64,000 bases of DNA, from contig NZ_MSCI01000003.1 in the NCBI RefSeq assembly GCF_002954585.1, forward strand, positions 147,967-211,966, given 5' to 3'. The notes under the pieces are model-generated. The model made no database searches. It saw only the letters and a list, made by a program, of their open reading frames with translations, and was not told where the DNA came from. This DNA comes from Vibrio chagasii. Its GTDB lineage: Bacteria; Pseudomonadota; Gammaproteobacteria; Enterobacterales; Vibrionaceae. Within the stretch, counting starts at the first letter, position 1. Each line of letters starts with the position of its first letter. Both the position numbers and the translations under genes were made by a program. Positions 18,558 through 28,124 of the stretch are shown here, piece by piece.

Positions 18558-19778
18558 ATGGCGGCATTTGAATACAAAGCACTGGATGCCAAAGGCAAAA
18601 GCAAAAAGGGCTCGATTGAAGCGGATAACGCTCGTCAGGCTCGCCAGCGCTTAAAAGAGCAAGGCTTAATGCCGGTTGAGATGACCGAAGCTAAAGCGAA
18701 AACAGCGAAAGGCTCAGCGCCATCGACCAGCTTTAAGCGTGGCATCAGTACACCAGACCTTGCTTTGATTACTCGCCAAATTTCCACTCTAGTACAATCT
18801 GGCATGCCGTTAGAGGAGTGTTTGAAGGCCGTAGCGGAGCAATCGGAAAAGCCTCGTATTCGAACTATGTTACTGGCGGTTCGCTCTAAAGTGACGGAAG
18901 GTTACTCGCTGGCTGATAGCTTGGCTGATTACCCACATATCTTTGATGAGCTGTTTAGAGCCATGGTCGCGGCTGGTGAGAAATCTGGGCACTTGGATGC
19001 GGTACTAGAACGATTAGCCGATTATGCTGAAAACCGCCAGAAGATGCGCTCTAAGCTGCTGCAAGCGATGATCTACCCTGTTGTGCTGGTGGTGTTTGCG
19101 GTGACCATCGTTTCGTTCCTATTAGCAACGGTAGTACCTAAGATTGTTGAACCTATTATTCAGATGGGACAAGAGCTTCCTCAATCAACTCAATTTTTAT
19201 TGGCATCGAGTGAATTTATCCAGGATTGGGGTATCCAATTACTGTTGCTGATCATTGGTGTGATTGTGTTGATTAAGACTGCGCTCAAAAGACCGAGTGT
19301 TCGTCTAAGTTGGGATCGAAAATTGTTGAGTATCCCGCTGATCGGCAAGATAGCGAAAGGCATCAATACTTCTCGTTTTGCCCGTACACTTTCAATCTGT
19401 ACATCAAGTGCGATTCCAATCCTTGAGGGGATGAAGGTTGCGGTTGACGTGATGTCGAACCACCATGTGAAACAACAAGTGTTACAAGCATCAGATAGCG
19501 TGAGAGAGGGGGCAAGCCTGCGTAAAGCGCTTGATCACACTAAGCTCTTCCCGCCGATGATGCTGCATATGATTGCCAGTGGTGAGCAGAGTGGTCAATT
19601 AGAGCAAATGCTGACTCGTGCAGCCGATAACCAAGACCAAAGCTTTGAGTCGACGGTAAATATTGCGTTAGGCATTTTTACCCCGGCACTTATCGCTCTG
19701 ATGGCAGGTTTGGTACTGTTTATTGTGATGGCGACTCTGATGCCAATGCTTGAAATGAACAACTTAATGAGCGGCTAA
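18558..19778 (+). CDS. gspF: Type II secretion inner-membrane platform protein GspF
   Basis: Polytopic platform protein that couples the ATPase to pseudopilin addition. 406 residues with two T2SSF repeats and three hydrophobic segments (about 172-195, 225-245 and 375-400). MAAFEYKALDAKGK is the typical N-terminus. It starts one base after the gspE stop. Confidence 0.96.
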   Translation: MAAFEYKALDAKGKSKKGSIEADNARQARQRLKEQGLMPVEMTEAKAKTAKGSAPSTSFKRGISTPDLALITRQISTLVQSGMPLEECLKAVAEQSEKPRIRTMLLAVRSKVTEGYSLADSLADYPHIFDELFRAMVAAGEKSGHLDAVLERLADYAENRQKMRSKLLQAMIYPVVLVVFAVTIVSFLLATVVPKIVEPIIQMGQELPQSTQFLLASSEFIQDWGIQLLLLIIGVIVLIKTALKRPSVRLSWDRKLLSIPLIGKIAKGINTSRFARTLSICTSSAIPILEGMKVAVDVMSNHHVKQQVLQASDSVREGASLRKALDHTKLFPPMMLHMIASGEQSGQLEQMLTRAADNQDQSFESTVNIALGIFTPALIALMAGLVLFIVMATLMPMLEMNNLMSG

Positions 19779-19861
19779 TACTGTTCATAGAACGTTTTTG
19801 GATTATCGAGAAGAAGGACAACATTCCCCCTCAACTCGTTGTCTGTAATTTGGAGAAAATA

Positions 19862-20305
19862 ATGAAAAATAAAATGAAGAAACAATCAGGCTTTACCCTA
19901 CTAGAGGTGATGGTGGTTGTGGTTATCCTTGGTGTGTTGGCGAGCTTTGTTGTACCTAACCTATTGGGTAACAAAGAGAAGGCTGATCAACAGAAAGCCA
20001 TCACAGATATCGTGGCGCTAGAGAATGCGCTAGATATGTACAAACTGGATAACAGCGTTTACCCAACAACGGATCAAGGTTTGGATGCACTGGTTTCTAA
20101 GCCAAGCAGCCCAGAGCCTCGTAACTACCGCGATGGTGGTTACATCAAGCGCCTACCTAACGACCCATGGGGCAACGAGTACCAATACCTAAGCCCTGGT
20201 GATAACGGCACTATCGACATCTTTACTCTTGGCGCAGATGGTCAAGAAGGCGGTGAAGGTATTGCTGCGGATATCGGTAACTGGAACATGCAAGATTTTC
20301 AGTAA
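19862..20305 (+). CDS. gspG: Major pseudopilin GspG
   Basis: Main subunit of the type II secretion pseudopilus. The ATG at 19862 has GGAG 6 bases upstream and gives 147 residues; an in-frame TTG at 19850 is less likely. The prepilin signal KKQSG^FTLLEVMVVVVILG shows Gly before the cleavage site and Glu at +5. The C-terminal domain has the usual GspG features PTTDQGLDAL and NDPWGNEYQY. About 70 bases separate it from gspF. Confidence 0.97.
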   Translation: MKNKMKKQSGFTLLEVMVVVVILGVLASFVVPNLLGNKEKADQQKAITDIVALENALDMYKLDNSVYPTTDQGLDALVSKPSSPEPRNYRDGGYIKRLPNDPWGNEYQYLSPGDNGTIDIFTLGADGQEGGEGIAADIGNWNMQDFQ

Positions 20306-20371
20306 GCCTAGGCTTATTGTCGCTTGATGCCGTTATTTGATGGTCGGACGTAAACATATGGAGTCTGCAAG

Positions 20372-20965
20372 GTGAAAACTACGCACAAACAGCCAGGTTT
20401 CACCTTGATTGAGATTCTTTTGGTGTTGGTATTACTATCAGTTACGGCGGTCGCTGTGATTGCGACCATTCCTACCAATAGTAAAGACGTCGCCAAAAAA
20501 TACGCTCAAAGTTTCTATCAACGAATTCAACTACTCAGCGAAGAAGCGATTTTGAGTGGTCTGGATTTTGGTATTCGCATCGATGAAAAGAAATCGACCT
20601 ATGTTCTGATGACGCTTAAGTCTGAAGGCTGGCAGGAAGTCGAATTCGAAAAAATACCCTCTTCAACAGAATTACCAGAAGATCTCGCATTATCACTCAG
20701 TTTAGGCGGTGGCGCATGGGCCGACGATGATCGGTTATTCAACCCAGGAAGCTTATTTGATGAAGATATGTTTGCTGATCTTGAAGAAGAAAAGAAGCCT
20801 AAGCCACCACAGGTTTTTATCTTGTCGAGTGCTGAAGTGACACCATTTACACTCTCTTTCTATCCCAATACTGGCGATACCATACAAGATGGTTGGCGCA
20901 TTAAAGTATCAGATAATGGTGTGATTCGATTGTTAGAACCAGGAGAAGAAGATGAAGAGGAATAA
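20372..20965 (+). CDS. gspH: Minor pseudopilin GspH
   Basis: 197 residues with the prepilin signal KQPG^FTLIEILLVLVLLS at the N-terminus and a GspH-type C-terminal beta domain. The start is GTG with GGAG 8-9 bases ahead. The acidic tail (EPGEEDEEE) overlaps the beginning of gspI by 14 bases. Confidence 0.93.
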   Translation: MKTTHKQPGFTLIEILLVLVLLSVTAVAVIATIPTNSKDVAKKYAQSFYQRIQLLSEEAILSGLDFGIRIDEKKSTYVLMTLKSEGWQEVEFEKIPSSTELPEDLALSLSLGGGAWADDDRLFNPGSLFDEDMFADLEEEKKPKPPQVFILSSAEVTPFTLSFYPNTGDTIQDGWRIKVSDNGVIRLLEPGEEDEEE

Positions 20966-21326
20966 CCGTTCTCCTTATCGCTCTCGTGGTATGACGCTGC
21001 TTGAGGTGTTGGTTGCGCTTGCGATCTTTGCTACTGCTGCGATCAGTGTGATTCGCGCCGTAACTCAGCACATCAATACATTGAGTTATTTAGAAGAAAA
21101 AACCTTCGCGGCTATGGTCGTTGATAATCAAATGGCTTTGGTGATGTTACACCCGGAGAAGCTGAAAAAGACACAAGGTACACAAGAGCTAGCAGGCCGA
21201 GAGTGGTTTTGGAAAGTTACCCCAATCGATACGGCCGATAATATGCTAAAAGCGTTTGATGTGAGTGTGGCAACCAGCAAACAGGCTTCTCCAGTCGTTA
21301 CGGTGCGCAGCTATGTGGTCAACTAA
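20952..21326 (+). CDS. gspI: Minor pseudopilin GspI
   Basis: 124 residues with prepilin signal YRSRG^MTLLEVLVALAIF; it nucleates the pseudopilus tip with GspJ and GspK. AGGAG precedes the ATG by 6 bases, within gspH. Its last codons and stop lie inside the first unit of an 18-bp tandem repeat that continues into the gspJ leader. Confidence 0.94.
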   Translation: MKRNNRSPYRSRGMTLLEVLVALAIFATAAISVIRAVTQHINTLSYLEEKTFAAMVVDNQMALVMLHPEKLKKTQGTQELAGREWFWKVTPIDTADNMLKAFDVSVATSKQASPVVTVRSYVVN

Positions 21327-21367
21327 AAGCGTGTGGTCAACTAAGAGAATGCGGTTAGTTAAAAGCA
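21314..21367 (+). repeat. Three tandem 18-bp units at the gspI/gspJ junction
   Basis: Units are TGTGGTCAACTAAAAGCG (21314), TGTGGTCAACTAAGAGAA (21332) and TGCGGTTAGTTAAAAGCA (21350), directly abutting. The first contains the gspI stop. Being a multiple of three, each unit keeps the gspJ frame and supplies the A of a possible ATG start. Confidence 0.85.
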
Positions 21368-22095
21368 TGACAGTAAACAACAGCATGCCTCGCAAGCAAG
21401 GTCTATCTTCAAAAGGGAGAGGCTTTACTTTAATTGAGGTGCTCGTTTCGATTGCTATTTTTGCCACGCTGAGTATGGCGGCCTATCAAGTAGTGAATCA
21501 AGTGCAGCGAAGCAACGAGCTTTCAACAGAGCGCAGTGCTCGTTTGAACCAACTACAGCGCAGTTTAGTTATCTTAGATAATGATTTTCGCCAGATGGCA
21601 GTGCGACAATTTCGTACTGATGGTGAAGAAGCATCATCTAAGCTGGTTATAGTGAAAGAGTATTTATTGGACTCCGATAGCATTGGTGTCGTATTTACTC
21701 GTCTTGGTTGGCATAACCCACAGCAGCAGTTTCCTCGTGGTGAAGTGACGAAAGTGGGCTACCGTCTTAAAGAAGAGACGCTTGAACGTGTGTGGTGGCG
21801 CTACCCTGATACACCAGCTGGGCAGGAAGCGGTCATCACCCCTTTGCTTGATGAGGTTGAGGCCTTGGAGTTTGAGTTCTACGACGGAAAGCGTTGGGGT
21901 AAAGAGTGGCAAGGCGATAAGTCGTTACCAAAGGCGGTGAGACTTAAGCTGACGTTAAAAGATTATGGTGAGATAGAGCGAATTTATCTGACACCAAGTG
22001 GCACTCTAGATCAGGTTGGTGGTGATTCAAACAGTGACTCTTCAAGCAGTGACTCCTCAGATAGTAGCGAGGGGGACGGTGATGCGTCGAACTAA
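21349..22095 (+). CDS. gspJ: Minor pseudopilin GspJ
   Basis: About 248 residues if started at ATG 21349; ATG 21367 and ATG 21385 are equally in frame and none has a strong ribosome site. Prepilin signal GRG^FTLIEVLVSIAIFA is clear, followed by a GspJ C-terminal domain (LLDEVEALEFEFYDGKRW). The tail is a run of Ser/Asp (DSNSDSSSSDSSDSSEGDGD). It overlaps gspK by 14 bases. Confidence 0.92.
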   Translation: MRLVKSMTVNNSMPRKQGLSSKGRGFTLIEVLVSIAIFATLSMAAYQVVNQVQRSNELSTERSARLNQLQRSLVILDNDFRQMAVRQFRTDGEEASSKLVIVKEYLLDSDSIGVVFTRLGWHNPQQQFPRGEVTKVGYRLKEETLERVWWRYPDTPAGQEAVITPLLDEVEALEFEFYDGKRWGKEWQGDKSLPKAVRLKLTLKDYGEIERIYLTPSGTLDQVGGDSNSDSSSSDSSDSSEGDGDASN

Positions 22096-23128
22096 TCAGC
22101 TTGTATTAACAAGACGAGCGCCAGGTCGTAAGCAACGTGGTGTCGCACTGATCATTATCCTGATGTTACTGGCGATAATGGCAACCATTGCAGGCAGCAT
22201 GTCGGAACGCTTGTTTACTCAATTCAAACGGGTTGGTAACCAGCTGAATTACCAGCAAGCTTATTGGTATAGCATTGGCGTTGAAGCGCTCGTACAAGAT
22301 GGTATTAGGCAAAGCTACAAAGACAGTGATACGGTCAACCTAAGTCAGCCGTGGGCATTGGAAGAGCAGGTATATCCATTAGATTATGGGCAAGTTAAAG
22401 GGCGTATTATTGACGCGCAATCTTGTTTTAATCTCAATGCATTAGCGGGAGTGGCAACCACTTCCAGCAACCAGACACCTTATTTAGTGACGGTTTGGCA
22501 AACCTTATTGGAAAACCAAGACGTTGAGCCTTATCAGGCTGAGGTTATCGCGCATTCAAGCTGGGAGTTTGTCGATAGCGATACTCGAGCCACTTCTTCA
22601 GCAGGCGTCGAGGACAGCACCTATGAGGCGATGAAGCCACCTTATGTTACGCCAAATGGTTTAATGGCGGATGAGTCTGAGCTTAGAGCGGTGTATCAGG
22701 TGACTGGTGAGGTCATGAATAAAGTTCGCCCTTTTGTGTGTGCCTTACCGACCGATGATTTTCGACTGAATGTGAATACCTTGACGGAGCAACAAGCGCC
22801 ATTATTGGAAGCGATGTTTGCACCAGGCTTGAGTGAGTCGGATGCGAAACAACTGATTGATAAGCGCCCGTTTGATGGCTGGGACACTGTGGATGATTTT
22901 ATGGCCGAGGGCGCCATTACCGCGGTCAGTGCTGACGTCAGCAAAAAAGCAAAAGCATATTTAACTGTAGATAGTGCCTATTTTGAGCTAGATGCAGAGG
23001 TTTTAGTTGAGCAATCTCGTGTACGTATACGAACGCTTTTCTATAGTAGTAATCGAGAAACAGTGACGGTGGTACGCCGTCGTTTTGGAGGAATCAGTGA
23101 GCGAGTTTCTGACCGTTCGACTGAGTAG
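22082..23128 (+). CDS. gspK: Minor pseudopilin GspK
   Basis: 348 residues; the largest minor pseudopilin, expected to sit at the pseudopilus tip. The signal region is KQRG^VALIIILMLLAIMA, without the Glu at +5, as is normal for GspK. The ATG at 22082 follows GAGGGGG. The central helical domain SCFNLNALAG and DDFRLNVNTL are typical. It overlaps the gspL start region by about 32 bases. Confidence 0.94.
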   Translation: MRRTNQLVLTRRAPGRKQRGVALIIILMLLAIMATIAGSMSERLFTQFKRVGNQLNYQQAYWYSIGVEALVQDGIRQSYKDSDTVNLSQPWALEEQVYPLDYGQVKGRIIDAQSCFNLNALAGVATTSSNQTPYLVTVWQTLLENQDVEPYQAEVIAHSSWEFVDSDTRATSSAGVEDSTYEAMKPPYVTPNGLMADESELRAVYQVTGEVMNKVRPFVCALPTDDFRLNVNTLTEQQAPLLEAMFAPGLSESDAKQLIDKRPFDGWDTVDDFMAEGAITAVSADVSKKAKAYLTVDSAYFELDAEVLVEQSRVRIRTLFYSSNRETVTVVRRRFGGISERVSDRSTE

Positions 23129-24326
23129 CGAACCACAGAGCCCAGTGCAGTGGTTAGTTTGGTCGACAAGCCAACAAGAAGTGATAGCAAGTGGCGAACT
23201 GTCTAGCTGGGAGCAGCTGGATGAGTTAACCCCTTACGCTGAAAAACGCAGTTGTATCGCTTTATTGCCGGGAAATGAGTGCTTAATTAAGCGTGTTGAG
23301 ATCCCGAAGGGTGCTGCTCGCCAGTTCGATTCTATGCTGCCGTTTTTATTAGAAGACGAAGTTGCGCAAGATATCGAAGATTTACATCTGACTATTTTGG
23401 ATAAAGACGCAACGCATGCCACCGTGTGTGGTGTGGAACGCGAGTGGCTGAAGCAGGCGCTGGATACTTTCCGCGAAGCTAACATTATCTTTCGTAAAGT
23501 ATTGCCTGATACCTTAGCCTTGCCTTTAGAAGATCAGGGCATCAGTGCGCTGCAGATCGACCAACATTGGTTATTGCGTCAAAGCAACTATCAAGCAGTG
23601 TCGATCAATGAGGCGTGGCTAGCGATGTTCTTACAAAGTGATTGGGTTGCCTTGGATGATGAAGAGCAGTCACCAACGATTTTTAGCTACACCGCACTGC
23701 CAAGTGATGACATTCAACAGCAAAGTGGCATTGAGTGGCAAGCTAAGCCTGCTGAACTGGTGATGTCTTTACTGAGCCAACAAGCCATCACAAGTGGCGT
23801 AAACTTACTGACTGGCACCTTTAAAACCAAATCTTCATTCAGTAAGTACTGGCGTGTATGGCAAAAAGTAGCGATCGCAGCTTGTTTGCTGGTGGCGGTG
23901 ATCGTCACTCAGCAAGTCTTAAAGGTTCAGCAGTACGAAGCACAAGCCGAAGCGTACCGAACGGAGAGTGAACGTATTTTTAGAAGCGTACTTCCGGGCA
24001 AGCAACGTATTCCAACGGTCAGCTACCTTAAGCGCCAGATGAACGACGAAGCTAAGAAGTATGGTGGCTCGGGTGGTGGTGATTCCTTACTTGGATGGCT
24101 AGCGTTACTGCCAGAAACTTTAGGACAAGTGAAAGCCATCGAAGTGAATAGTATTCGCTACGACGGCAACCGCTCTGAAGTGAGATTGGAAGCGAAGAGT
24201 TCTGACTTCCAACATTTCGAGACTGCGCGAGTGAAACTAGAAGAGAAGTTTACCGTTGAGCAAGGGCCATTGAATCGTAATGGTGATGCCGTATTTGGTA
24301 GCTTTACCCTTAAACCCCGTCAATAA
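23097..24326 (+). CDS. gspL: Type II secretion protein GspL
   Basis: Bitopic inner-membrane protein that recruits GspE to the membrane. GTG at 23097 (MSEFLTVRLSS) with GGAGG 5 bases upstream gives 409 residues. It has an actin-like cytoplasmic domain, a membrane helix near residues 255-275, and a small periplasmic ferredoxin-like domain. Confidence 0.94.
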   Translation: MSEFLTVRLSSEPQSPVQWLVWSTSQQEVIASGELSSWEQLDELTPYAEKRSCIALLPGNECLIKRVEIPKGAARQFDSMLPFLLEDEVAQDIEDLHLTILDKDATHATVCGVEREWLKQALDTFREANIIFRKVLPDTLALPLEDQGISALQIDQHWLLRQSNYQAVSINEAWLAMFLQSDWVALDDEEQSPTIFSYTALPSDDIQQQSGIEWQAKPAELVMSLLSQQAITSGVNLLTGTFKTKSSFSKYWRVWQKVAIAACLLVAVIVTQQVLKVQQYEAQAEAYRTESERIFRSVLPGKQRIPTVSYLKRQMNDEAKKYGGSGGGDSLLGWLALLPETLGQVKAIEVNSIRYDGNRSEVRLEAKSSDFQHFETARVKLEEKFTVEQGPLNRNGDAVFGSFTLKPRQ

Positions 24327-24346
24327 ACTGCGTAAGGAGATCAGTG

Positions 24347-24835
24347 ATGAGAAGTATGATTGAGCCACTCCAAGCGTGGTGGACTTCAATAAGTCAAAGA
24401 GAGCAACGATTAGTGATCGGTTGTTCCATTCTATTGGTGGTAGGTATCGTGTACTGGGGGCTATTGCAGCCGCTTAGTCAGCGAGCTGAGATGGCGCAAA
24501 ACCGTATTCAAAGCGAGAAGCAACTACTGGCTTGGGTAACCAACAAAGCCAACGAAGTGGTGGAGCTTCGAGGAAGTGGTGGGATTGTTGCTAGCCAGCC
24601 TTTAAACCAATCTGTGCCTGCTTCTATGCGTCGTTTTAAGATTGAATTAATTCGAGTTCAGCCGCGTGGCGAGATGCTACAAGTCTGGGTGAAACCTGTG
24701 CCTTTTAATCAGTTCGTCGATTGGCTGACATACTTGAAAGAGAAGCAGGGTGTCGAGGTTGAGTTTATGGACATTGATCGCTCCGATAACCCAGGGGTTA
24801 TTGAGGTCAACCGACTACAGTTTAAACGAGGTTAA
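24347..24835 (+). CDS. gspM: Type II secretion protein GspM
   Basis: 162 residues with a short cytoplasmic N-terminus, a membrane helix at about 22-40 (LVIGCSILLVVGIVYWGLL) and a periplasmic domain that pairs with GspL. AGGAG is 7 bases before ATG 24347; a GTG three bases earlier is possible. Confidence 0.93.
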   Translation: MRSMIEPLQAWWTSISQREQRLVIGCSILLVVGIVYWGLLQPLSQRAEMAQNRIQSEKQLLAWVTNKANEVVELRGSGGIVASQPLNQSVPASMRRFKIELIRVQPRGEMLQVWVKPVPFNQFVDWLTYLKEKQGVEVEFMDIDRSDNPGVIEVNRLQFKRG

Positions 24836-24836
24836 T

Positions 24837-25616
24837 GTGAAACGCGGTTTATCTTTGAAGTTAGGTTTACTCTTTGGCGGCATCTTTATTGTCTTTTTCT
24901 CGGTTAGTCTGTTGCTGCATCTACCGGCCTCTTTTGTGCTCAAACATGCACCTGTCGTGCGCGGTTTGAATATTGAAGGTGTTGAAGGAACGGTTTGGCA
25001 AGGCAGCGCTAACAATATTTCTTGGCAGCGTGTTAATTACGGTTCAGTGCAGTGGGATTTTCAGTTCTCTAAACTCTTCCAAGCCAAAGCTGAATTAGCG
25101 GTGCGCTTTGGCCGTAATAGCGACATGAACTTGTCAGGAAAAGGGCGCGTTGGGTACAGCATGAGCGGTGCGTATGCGGAAAACTTAGTCGCATCAATGC
25201 CTGCTGCGAATGTGATGAAGTATGCGCCAGCGATTCCTGTCCCGGTTTCAATTGGTGGACAAGTTGAGCTGACGATCAAGCATGCGGTGCATTCTCAACC
25301 TTGGTGTCAGTCTGGAGAAGGCACTGTGGCTTGGTCTGGTGCTGCAGTCGACTCGCCGGTGGGTTCGTTGGACCTTGGTCCTGTGATTGCTGACATCACT
25401 TGCGAAGATAATACACTGGCAGCCAAGGGCTCCCAGAAGAGTGCTCAAGTGGATAGTGAGTTCTCTGCGAGTGTCACACCAAATCAAAGCTACACCTCGG
25501 CAGCATGGTTTAAACCGGGTGCAGAATTCCCGTCAGCTATGCAAAGTCAGCTTAAGTGGCTTGGTAATCCAGATAGCCAAGGTAAGTACCAGTTTAGCTA
25601 CCAAGGTCGCTTCTAG
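24837..25616 (+). CDS. gspN: Type II secretion protein GspN
   Basis: Last gene of the operon. The GTG at 24837, one base after the gspM stop and with GAGG 5 bases upstream, gives 259 residues. One N-terminal membrane helix (about 8-30) and a periplasmic beta-rich domain with NIEGVEGTVWQGSA. GspN is dispensable in some systems; its role is not well defined. Confidence 0.92.
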   Translation: MKRGLSLKLGLLFGGIFIVFFSVSLLLHLPASFVLKHAPVVRGLNIEGVEGTVWQGSANNISWQRVNYGSVQWDFQFSKLFQAKAELAVRFGRNSDMNLSGKGRVGYSMSGAYAENLVASMPAANVMKYAPAIPVPVSIGGQVELTIKHAVHSQPWCQSGEGTVAWSGAAVDSPVGSLDLGPVIADITCEDNTLAAKGSQKSAQVDSEFSASVTPNQSYTSAAWFKPGAEFPSAMQSQLKWLGNPDSQGKYQFSYQGRF

Positions 25617-25661
25617 TTAGATAACTAAGTTCTGCTGGTTATCTGATAACAAGATATAACA

Positions 25662-25690
25662 AATGGGCACCTCATCGAGGTGCCCATTTT
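25662..25690. terminator. Terminator at the end of the gsp operon
   Basis: AATGGGCACCTC and GAGGTGCCCATT form a perfect 12-bp stem with a 3-base loop, followed by TTG TTT. It may also serve cysQ from the other side. Confidence 0.9.
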
Positions 25691-25727
25691 GTTTGAATAC
25701 TGTATCAGCTCGAAAGGTTAACAGACC

Positions 25728-26555
25728 CTAATCTTTACTTTGTAAGATCTCGGCCCATGGTAAGTCTGCATCACCCAGCACAATGAAGTTCGGGTTCTCA
25801 AGCGTCTCTCTTTCATTGTAAGAGAGTGGCTCTAATTGAGTGCTTAAGATGCGTCCACCCGCCTCTTCAACAATGCACTGTGTCGCAGCGGTATCCCACT
25901 CGCCAGTAGGCCCAAGGCGTAAGTAACAATCGACAGCACCCTCAGCGACTAAACAGGCTTTCAAAGCTGCTGAGCCTAATGGTACTAAGTCATAGTTCCA
26001 AGCAGGACTCATACGGCTAGTAATACGATTGATGTCTTGGCGACGGCTGATCGCCATTGCAATAGATTGGTTTGGTAGCTCATGACGATGCGTTTTGATT
26101 TTGACGCTATCGTTAAGGTCTGGAATCTTCCATGCCCCTTTACCGCTGTAGGCGTAATAGCTCACACCAGAAACTGGAGCATACACCACACCCATTACCG
26201 GCTTGTTGTGCTCAATTAGGGCGATAATTGTCGCGAAATCACCGCTTCTTGCGATGAACTCCTGCGTTCCGTCTAGTGGGTCAACCAGCCAGTAGCGGTC
26301 CCATTGTGCGCGCTTTTCTAGGCTAATGTCAGCGGCCTCTTCAGATAGTACAGGGATATCTGGCGTGAGCTCACTCAGTTTTTTCGAGATCAGTTTATGC
26401 GCAGCTAGATCGGCACTGGTGACAGGCGTGTCGTCACTCTTGGTGAACTCTTCGTAATCTTTCTTTTCGTAGATCTCTAAAATGAGTTGGCCTGCAGAGC
26501 GAGCAACCTCAATCACAGAGGGTAGGAGGTGAGACAAATCTTTTGTTGTTGGCAT
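25728..26555 (-). CDS. cysQ: 3'(2'),5'-bisphosphate nucleotidase
   Basis: Hydrolyses 3'-phosphoadenosine 5'-phosphate, a by-product of sulfate assimilation, to AMP. The inositol-monophosphatase fold shows the metal site SEEA near residue 72, WLVDPLDGTQEF near 90 and the second motif GEWDTAATQCIVEEAGG near 215. 275 residues, somewhat longer than E. coli CysQ (246). It lies 35 bases downstream of nudE, probably in one unit. Confidence 0.94.
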   Translation of the reverse strand: MPTTKDLSHLLPSVIEVARSAGQLILEIYEKKDYEEFTKSDDTPVTSADLAAHKLISKKLSELTPDIPVLSEEAADISLEKRAQWDRYWLVDPLDGTQEFIARSGDFATIIALIEHNKPVMGVVYAPVSGVSYYAYSGKGAWKIPDLNDSVKIKTHRHELPNQSIAMAISRRQDINRITSRMSPAWNYDLVPLGSAALKACLVAEGAVDCYLRLGPTGEWDTAATQCIVEEAGGRILSTQLEPLSYNERETLENPNFIVLGDADLPWAEILQSKD

Positions 26556-26590
26556 AAATATTCTCTTACTCTTCGTTAGCGCTTATAGCT

Positions 26591-27142
26591 TTAGTTATTA
26601 TTTAGCGAGCGAAGGGTCAATAGTAGGGCGGTAATACTGCGAGCTTCACAGAAGTCGAGATGCGTTAATAGCTCTTCGGCTTGAGCAAGCGGCCAGCGCA
26701 CAATGTCCAGTGGTTCAGGTTCATCACCTTCTAGCTTCTCTGGGTAGAGGTCTTCTGCGATAAACAGAGTCATCTTGCTAGAAAAATAAGAGGGAGCGAG
26801 AATCACTTCCTTGAGTGGAGTGAGTTTGTTAGCACCAAAGCCAATCTCTTCTTTGAGTTCACGAACCGCAGCGTCATTTGGCTGTTCACCTGGATCAATC
26901 AGCCCTTTTGGAAAGCCGAGTTCGTAGCGTTCAGTTCCCGCTGCATATTCACGGACTAATAGAATATCGCCTTGCTCAGTAATCGGAACCATCATCACTG
27001 CGTTGCGCCCGCTAGGCTTCATGCGTTCGTAAGTGCGCTCTTCACCGTTTGAAAAGCGTAAGTCGAGAGACTCGATAGAGAATAGTCTTGATTGAGCGAC
27101 AGTTTGTTTAGCCAAAATCTCTGGCTTGGTCCTTTTTGTCAT
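26591..27142 (-). CDS. nudE: ADP-sugar/ADP-compound hydrolase NudE
   Basis: Nudix hydrolase acting on NADH, Ap3A and ADP-ribose. 183 residues with a complete Nudix box beginning GFPKGLIDPGEQ and ending in REL-KEEIGFG, which supplies the metal-binding glutamates. It is paired with cysQ in the same order as in E. coli. Confidence 0.94.
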   Translation of the reverse strand: MTKRTKPEILAKQTVAQSRLFSIESLDLRFSNGEERTYERMKPSGRNAVMMVPITEQGDILLVREYAAGTERYELGFPKGLIDPGEQPNDAAVRELKEEIGFGANKLTPLKEVILAPSYFSSKMTLFIAEDLYPEKLEGDEPEPLDIVRWPLAQAEELLTHLDFCEARSITALLLTLRSLNNN

Positions 27143-27371
27143 TGCGCTCGCTCCTTAGCTCATTGGAATTCTTTCTTATAAAGTCATTCTAATATAGGGG
27201 AAATGACCTTGAGTTCCTAGATCCGAGTTTTCATATCCGAAAATTATTGAAGCAGGAATCGATTACGATCACTTGAATACCTTACTCAAGATGGTAACGA
27301 GGTGAAATTTTACGGGATAACAAAGGAGTATAGAGAGAATTAGATAGTCCTAACTTGCTTATCCATATAAC

Positions 27372-27403
27372 AAAAAAGGCTGACGCTTGCGCATCAACCT
27401 TTC
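27372..27403 (-). terminator. Terminator of nfuA
   Basis: On the minus strand AAAGG-T-TGA-T-GC pairs with GC-G-TCA-G-CCTTT (two G-T pairs) around GCAA, followed by six T. It lies about 30 bases after the nfuA stop. Confidence 0.8.
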
Positions 27404-27430
27404 AAATAGCGATTAACTCTAAATTAGAGA

Positions 27431-28015
27431 TTAGTAGTAAGAGTGCTCACCACGATCGTGCTCAGTTGCATCACGAACAGCAGTCAGTTCACCTTCGAAC
27501 TGTTGAAGAAGTTCTTTTTCGATACCTTCTTTCAGCGTTACATCAACCATAGAACAACCGTTACAACCACCACCGAATGCTACGATAGCTGCGCCATCTT
27601 CAGTGATTTCTACCAAGCTAACGTGACCGCCGTGACCAGCAAGTTGTGGGTTAACTTGTGTTTGAATTGCGTATTCAACACGTTCTAGAAGCGGTGCATC
27701 GTCTGCTACTTTACGCATCTTAGCGTTTGGTGCTTTAAGCGTTAGCTGAGAGCCCATTTTGTCAGTAACGAAGTCAATTTCAGCTTCGTCTAGGAACGGT
27801 AGGCTTAGCTCATCTACGTATGCAGAGAAGGCTTCAAATTTAAGTTCTGTGTCAGACGCTTCAATAGCATCTGTTGGGCAGTAAGAAACACCACACTCTG
27901 CGTTTTGTGTACCCGGGTTTACCACGAACACACGAATGTTTGTACCTTCAGGCTGCTGTGACAGCAGATTGGCAAAATGAGTTTGAGCTGTTTCTGTGAT
28001 AGTAATATTTGACAC
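27431..28015 (-). CDS. nfuA: Iron-sulfur cluster carrier NfuA
   Basis: Carries and delivers [4Fe-4S] clusters under oxidative stress or iron limitation. The GTG at 28015 gives 194 residues against 191 in E. coli. N-terminal degenerate A-type domain (ITETAQTHFANLL), C-terminal Nfu domain with the cluster-binding CNGC near residue 152. It follows the comF-like gene on the same strand, the conserved bioH / gntX-nfuA arrangement. Confidence 0.96.
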   Translation of the reverse strand: MSNITITETAQTHFANLLSQQPEGTNIRVFVVNPGTQNAECGVSYCPTDAIEASDTELKFEAFSAYVDELSLPFLDEAEIDFVTDKMGSQLTLKAPNAKMRKVADDAPLLERVEYAIQTQVNPQLAGHGGHVSLVEITEDGAAIVAFGGGCNGCSMVDVTLKEGIEKELLQQFEGELTAVRDATEHDRGEHSYY

Positions 28016-28124
28016 GACGAATACCTGAGTAAATTTGTAGGCTATTAGCGCCATTCTACTCCTGTCAGATTTGTAATTCAGCCCTTTTTTGTTGGATTGC
28101 TGTACAAGTAGCGACTCACGCCAG

